A DNA stretch of 64,000 nt from CAWCAW01 sp963714125 (GTDB taxonomy: Bacteria; Actinomycetota; Acidimicrobiia; Acidimicrobiales; UBA8190): NCBI GenBank assembly GCA_963714125.1, contig OY970234.1:2294001-2358000 (forward strand), written 5' to 3'. The notes beneath the pieces were generated by a model. That model saw nothing but the letters and a program-made list of their open reading frames with translations, ran no database searches and was not told where the DNA came from. The position numbers were made by a program, and so were the translations under genes. Below are positions 62,316 to 64,000 of the stretch, in pieces. Each line of letters begins with the position of its first letter. The first letter of the stretch is position 1.

Positions 62316-63590
62316 TTGCTGGCGTTTACCTTCCCAGGTCAAGGCTCCCAACGACCGGGCATGGGCGCCGCATGGGTCGAGCACCCCTCGTGGGAAGTTG
62401 TCGGGGAGGCTTCGGCCGTAGCGGGCCGAGACCTCGACCACCTTCTGTTGGTTGCCGATCAGGACGAACTCACCTTGACGGCCAACGCTCAGTTGGCCAC
62501 CTTCGTCCTCAGCCTCGTCATTCTCGATGCCATCGAACGCGTCGGCATCGAACCCACCGCCTGTGCCGGACACAGCCTTGGGGAGTACACGGCGTTGGCC
62601 GCCAGCGGGGCTCTCGGGTTCGAAGACGGTGTCCGCCTCGTCATGGAACGCGGCGAGGCCATGCAGCACGCCGCCGAAGAGATGCCCGGCACCATGGCGG
62701 CGGTCCTCGGTGCCGACGACGACACCGTGGCGGCCGCCTGCCAGCGAGCCGAAAGCGACGTGTGGGTGGCGAACTACAACGCGCCCGGCCAGACGGTCAT
62801 CGCCGGCACCGTCGAAGCCGTCGAAGCCGCCTCGGTGCTGGCCAAACACCTCGGGGCCAAACGGGTCATGCGCTTGCCCGTGGGAGGAGCGTTTCACACT
62901 CCCCTCATGGCGCCGGCCAAGGCGCGCCTTCGCAAAGCCATCGCCGACACCCCCTTCGCCGCGCCCGAACTCAACGTGCTCGCCAACGTGGACGCCCGCG
63001 TGCACATGGACAAGGACGAGTGGCCCGGTTTGCTCTCCGCGCAGCTCTGCAGCCCGGTGCGCTGGCGCCAGTGCCTCACCACCTTGGGAGAGATGGGCGC
63101 CACTCGCATTGTCGAGGTCGGGGCCGGCGGCGTGCTCACGGGTCTGGTGCGACGCACCCTGCCCGATGCCCGGGCCGTGGCGGTAGCCGCTCCCGATGAC
63201 CTCGACGCGTTGGTGGACCTGGTCTCGAGCAACGAGAACCTGCAGGCCTACGCGGCGGCCCACCAAGGCGAACACCTCTACACCTCCGAGCGCGTGGTGG
63301 TCTCCCCCGGGCCCGGCATCTTCGAACCGGCCGCCGGGCTGGCCGCCCCCGGACCCGGTGCTCTGGGAGGAACCGCCATCCACAGCGCACCAGGAGCGCC
63401 CCCGATTGCCGGGGAGCCCGAGATCCCGAGCGTCTTCGTGTCGGTGGGCGACCTGTTGGGTCATGTGGGGTCGGCCGAGGTGCGCACACCTTTCGAAGGC
63501 AGGCTGGTGGGCTTCCTGGCCCATCCCGGGGAGAGGGTCACCGGCGGCGAGCCCGTTGCCTGGCTGCGCGTGGCGGCCGTCGGCATTTGA
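62316..63590 (+). CDS. fabD: Malonyl-CoA:ACP transacylase with extra biotinyl/lipoyl-like domain
   Basis: 424 residues. It loads malonyl groups onto acyl carrier protein. FPGQGSQRPGMG starts the fold, S87 in GHSLGEYTAL is the nucleophile, H194 in GGAFHTPLM its partner, and the NYNAPGQTVIAG motif is present. The usual protein ends near residue 310. Here a linker rich in Gly/Ala/Pro leads to a C-terminal domain (about 350-424) reading VRTPFEGRLVGFLAHPGERVTGGEPVAWLRV, the fold pattern of biotinyl/lipoyl domains. The usual modified-lysine MKM position is not evident, so this domain may be structural. TTG 62316 is chosen because AAAGGAG lies six bases before it. fabH follows after 34 bases. Confidence 0.9.
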   Translation: MLAFTFPGQGSQRPGMGAAWVEHPSWEVVGEASAVAGRDLDHLLLVADQDELTLTANAQLATFVLSLVILDAIERVGIEPTACAGHSLGEYTALAASGALGFEDGVRLVMERGEAMQHAAEEMPGTMAAVLGADDDTVAAACQRAESDVWVANYNAPGQTVIAGTVEAVEAASVLAKHLGAKRVMRLPVGGAFHTPLMAPAKARLRKAIADTPFAAPELNVLANVDARVHMDKDEWPGLLSAQLCSPVRWRQCLTTLGEMGATRIVEVGAGGVLTGLVRRTLPDARAVAVAAPDDLDALVDLVSSNENLQAYAAAHQGEHLYTSERVVVSPGPGIFEPAAGLAAPGPGALGGTAIHSAPGAPPIAGEPEIPSVFVSVGDLLGHVGSAEVRTPFEGRLVGFLAHPGERVTGGEPVAWLRVAAVGI

Positions 63591-63624
63591 CCATTCGATC
63601 CCGCACCGAAGGGCGACGGCGACA

Positions 63625-64000
63625 GTGGCGGTGACGGGCGCCATCACGGGGTGGGGCAGCGCGCTTCCCGACACCGTGGTGACGAACGCCGATCTGGCTG
63701 CTCGCCTGGACACCAGTGACCAATGGGTGGTGGAACGCACCGGCATCCGCCAACGCCGGGTGGGCGGCACGGTCTCCGATCTCGCCCGCCAAGCCGGACA
63801 TGACGCCCTCATAAAGGCCGGTGTGACCGGGGCCGACATCGATCTGTTGGTGCTGGCCACCAGCACACCCGAGCTCGTCATGCCGGGCACCTCGGCGCGC
63901 GTGCACCATCTGTTGGGGCTTGGGGGCGGGGCCTTCGATCTCAACGCGGCGTGCGCCGGCTTCGTCTACGCCTTGGTCATGGCCCACGGTGCCTTGGCCA
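63625..64000 (+). CDS. fabH: Beta-ketoacyl-ACP synthase III, 3' end outside window
   Basis: 125 codons are present and the gene runs off the right edge. It condenses acetyl-CoA with malonyl-ACP to start fatty-acid chains. ITGWGSALPDTVVTNADL, SDQWVVERTGIRQRR and the active-site cysteine in NAACAGFVYAL all match FabH. GTG 63625 is taken as start; GTG 63631 is nearly equal. It follows fabD closely and is probably cotranscribed. Confidence 0.92.
   Translation, partial: MAVTGAITGWGSALPDTVVTNADLAARLDTSDQWVVERTGIRQRRVGGTVSDLARQAGHDALIKAGVTGADIDLLVLATSTPELVMPGTSARVHHLLGLGGGAFDLNAACAGFVYALVMAHGALA

Noticed and set aside
62262..63944. 560-codon minus-strand frame over fabD and fabH
   Set aside because: FabD and FabH motifs are unmistakable on the plus strand, and the minus frame has no domain.

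Overview
The window is high-GC DNA from an actinobacterium, most likely a member of the Acidimicrobiia. The evidence is the core gene order uvrC-rapZ-yvcK-gap-pgk-tpiA-secG, the neighbourhood uvrA-uvrB-coaE / rpsA-polA-ANTAR regulator (also found in mycobacteria), a tryptophan-rich 'GWW..NGKWYPPE' motif joined to a DUF2510-like segment in one membrane protein, and the frequency of GTG/TTG starts and 1-4 base gene overlaps. This placement is inference from content, not from a database search.

Layout. (1) 1-7640 is accessory DNA with wide spacing: an Hsp20 protein, small unknown proteins, an HTH regulator with no ordinary start codon, an orphan OmpR-type response regulator and single-pass membrane proteins. 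It ends in fragments of a serine recombinase and a tRNA-Leu-like sequence. (2) 7639-23217 is an integrated prophage-like or satellite-like element of about 15.6 kb, inserted in the 3' end of tRNA-Leu(GAG). It has 57-bp direct repeats at its ends, an inner 27-bp repeat near each end that looks like integrase arm sites, a tyrosine integrase, an Xis-like protein, a DUF3987-type replication protein, a P27-type small terminase, an HK97-fold major capsid protein, a glycosyltransferase, a tape-measure-like protein and a cargo operon with a second tyrosine recombinase. Portal, protease and large terminase genes are not seen. Every element gene reads leftward except the transposase of an IS256-family insertion, which splits the DUF3987 gene and left a 9-bp target duplication. 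(3) 23218-64000 is core genome.

Core region. A leftward run carries nucleotide excision repair (uvrC), the nucleotide-binding proteins RapZ and YvcK, and lower glycolysis (gap, pgk, tpiA) ending in secG. whiA, usually next to yvcK in Gram-positive bacteria, is absent. After secG comes a membrane-anchored solute-binding protein broken by a frameshift. nadA stands alone. uvrB-uvrA and coaE read leftward, and a giant AftD-like membrane glycosyltransferase diverges from coaE. A GT4 glycosyltransferase overlaps its 3' end. A complete five-gene oligopeptide ABC transporter (binding protein, two permeases, two ATPases) follows, then rpsA, polA and a PdtaR-like ANTAR regulator on the minus strand. 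The right end has a secreted four-cysteine protein, a cyclase-ATPase-TPR signalling protein, a serine hydrolase, tRNA-Leu(CAA), and fabD-fabH starting fatty acid synthesis. FabD carries an extra C-terminal biotinyl/lipoyl-like domain.

Two genes (the tape measure and the solute-binding protein) are each broken at a run of 7-8 G. Both could be sequencing errors, and they should be resolved from reads before either is called a pseudogene.
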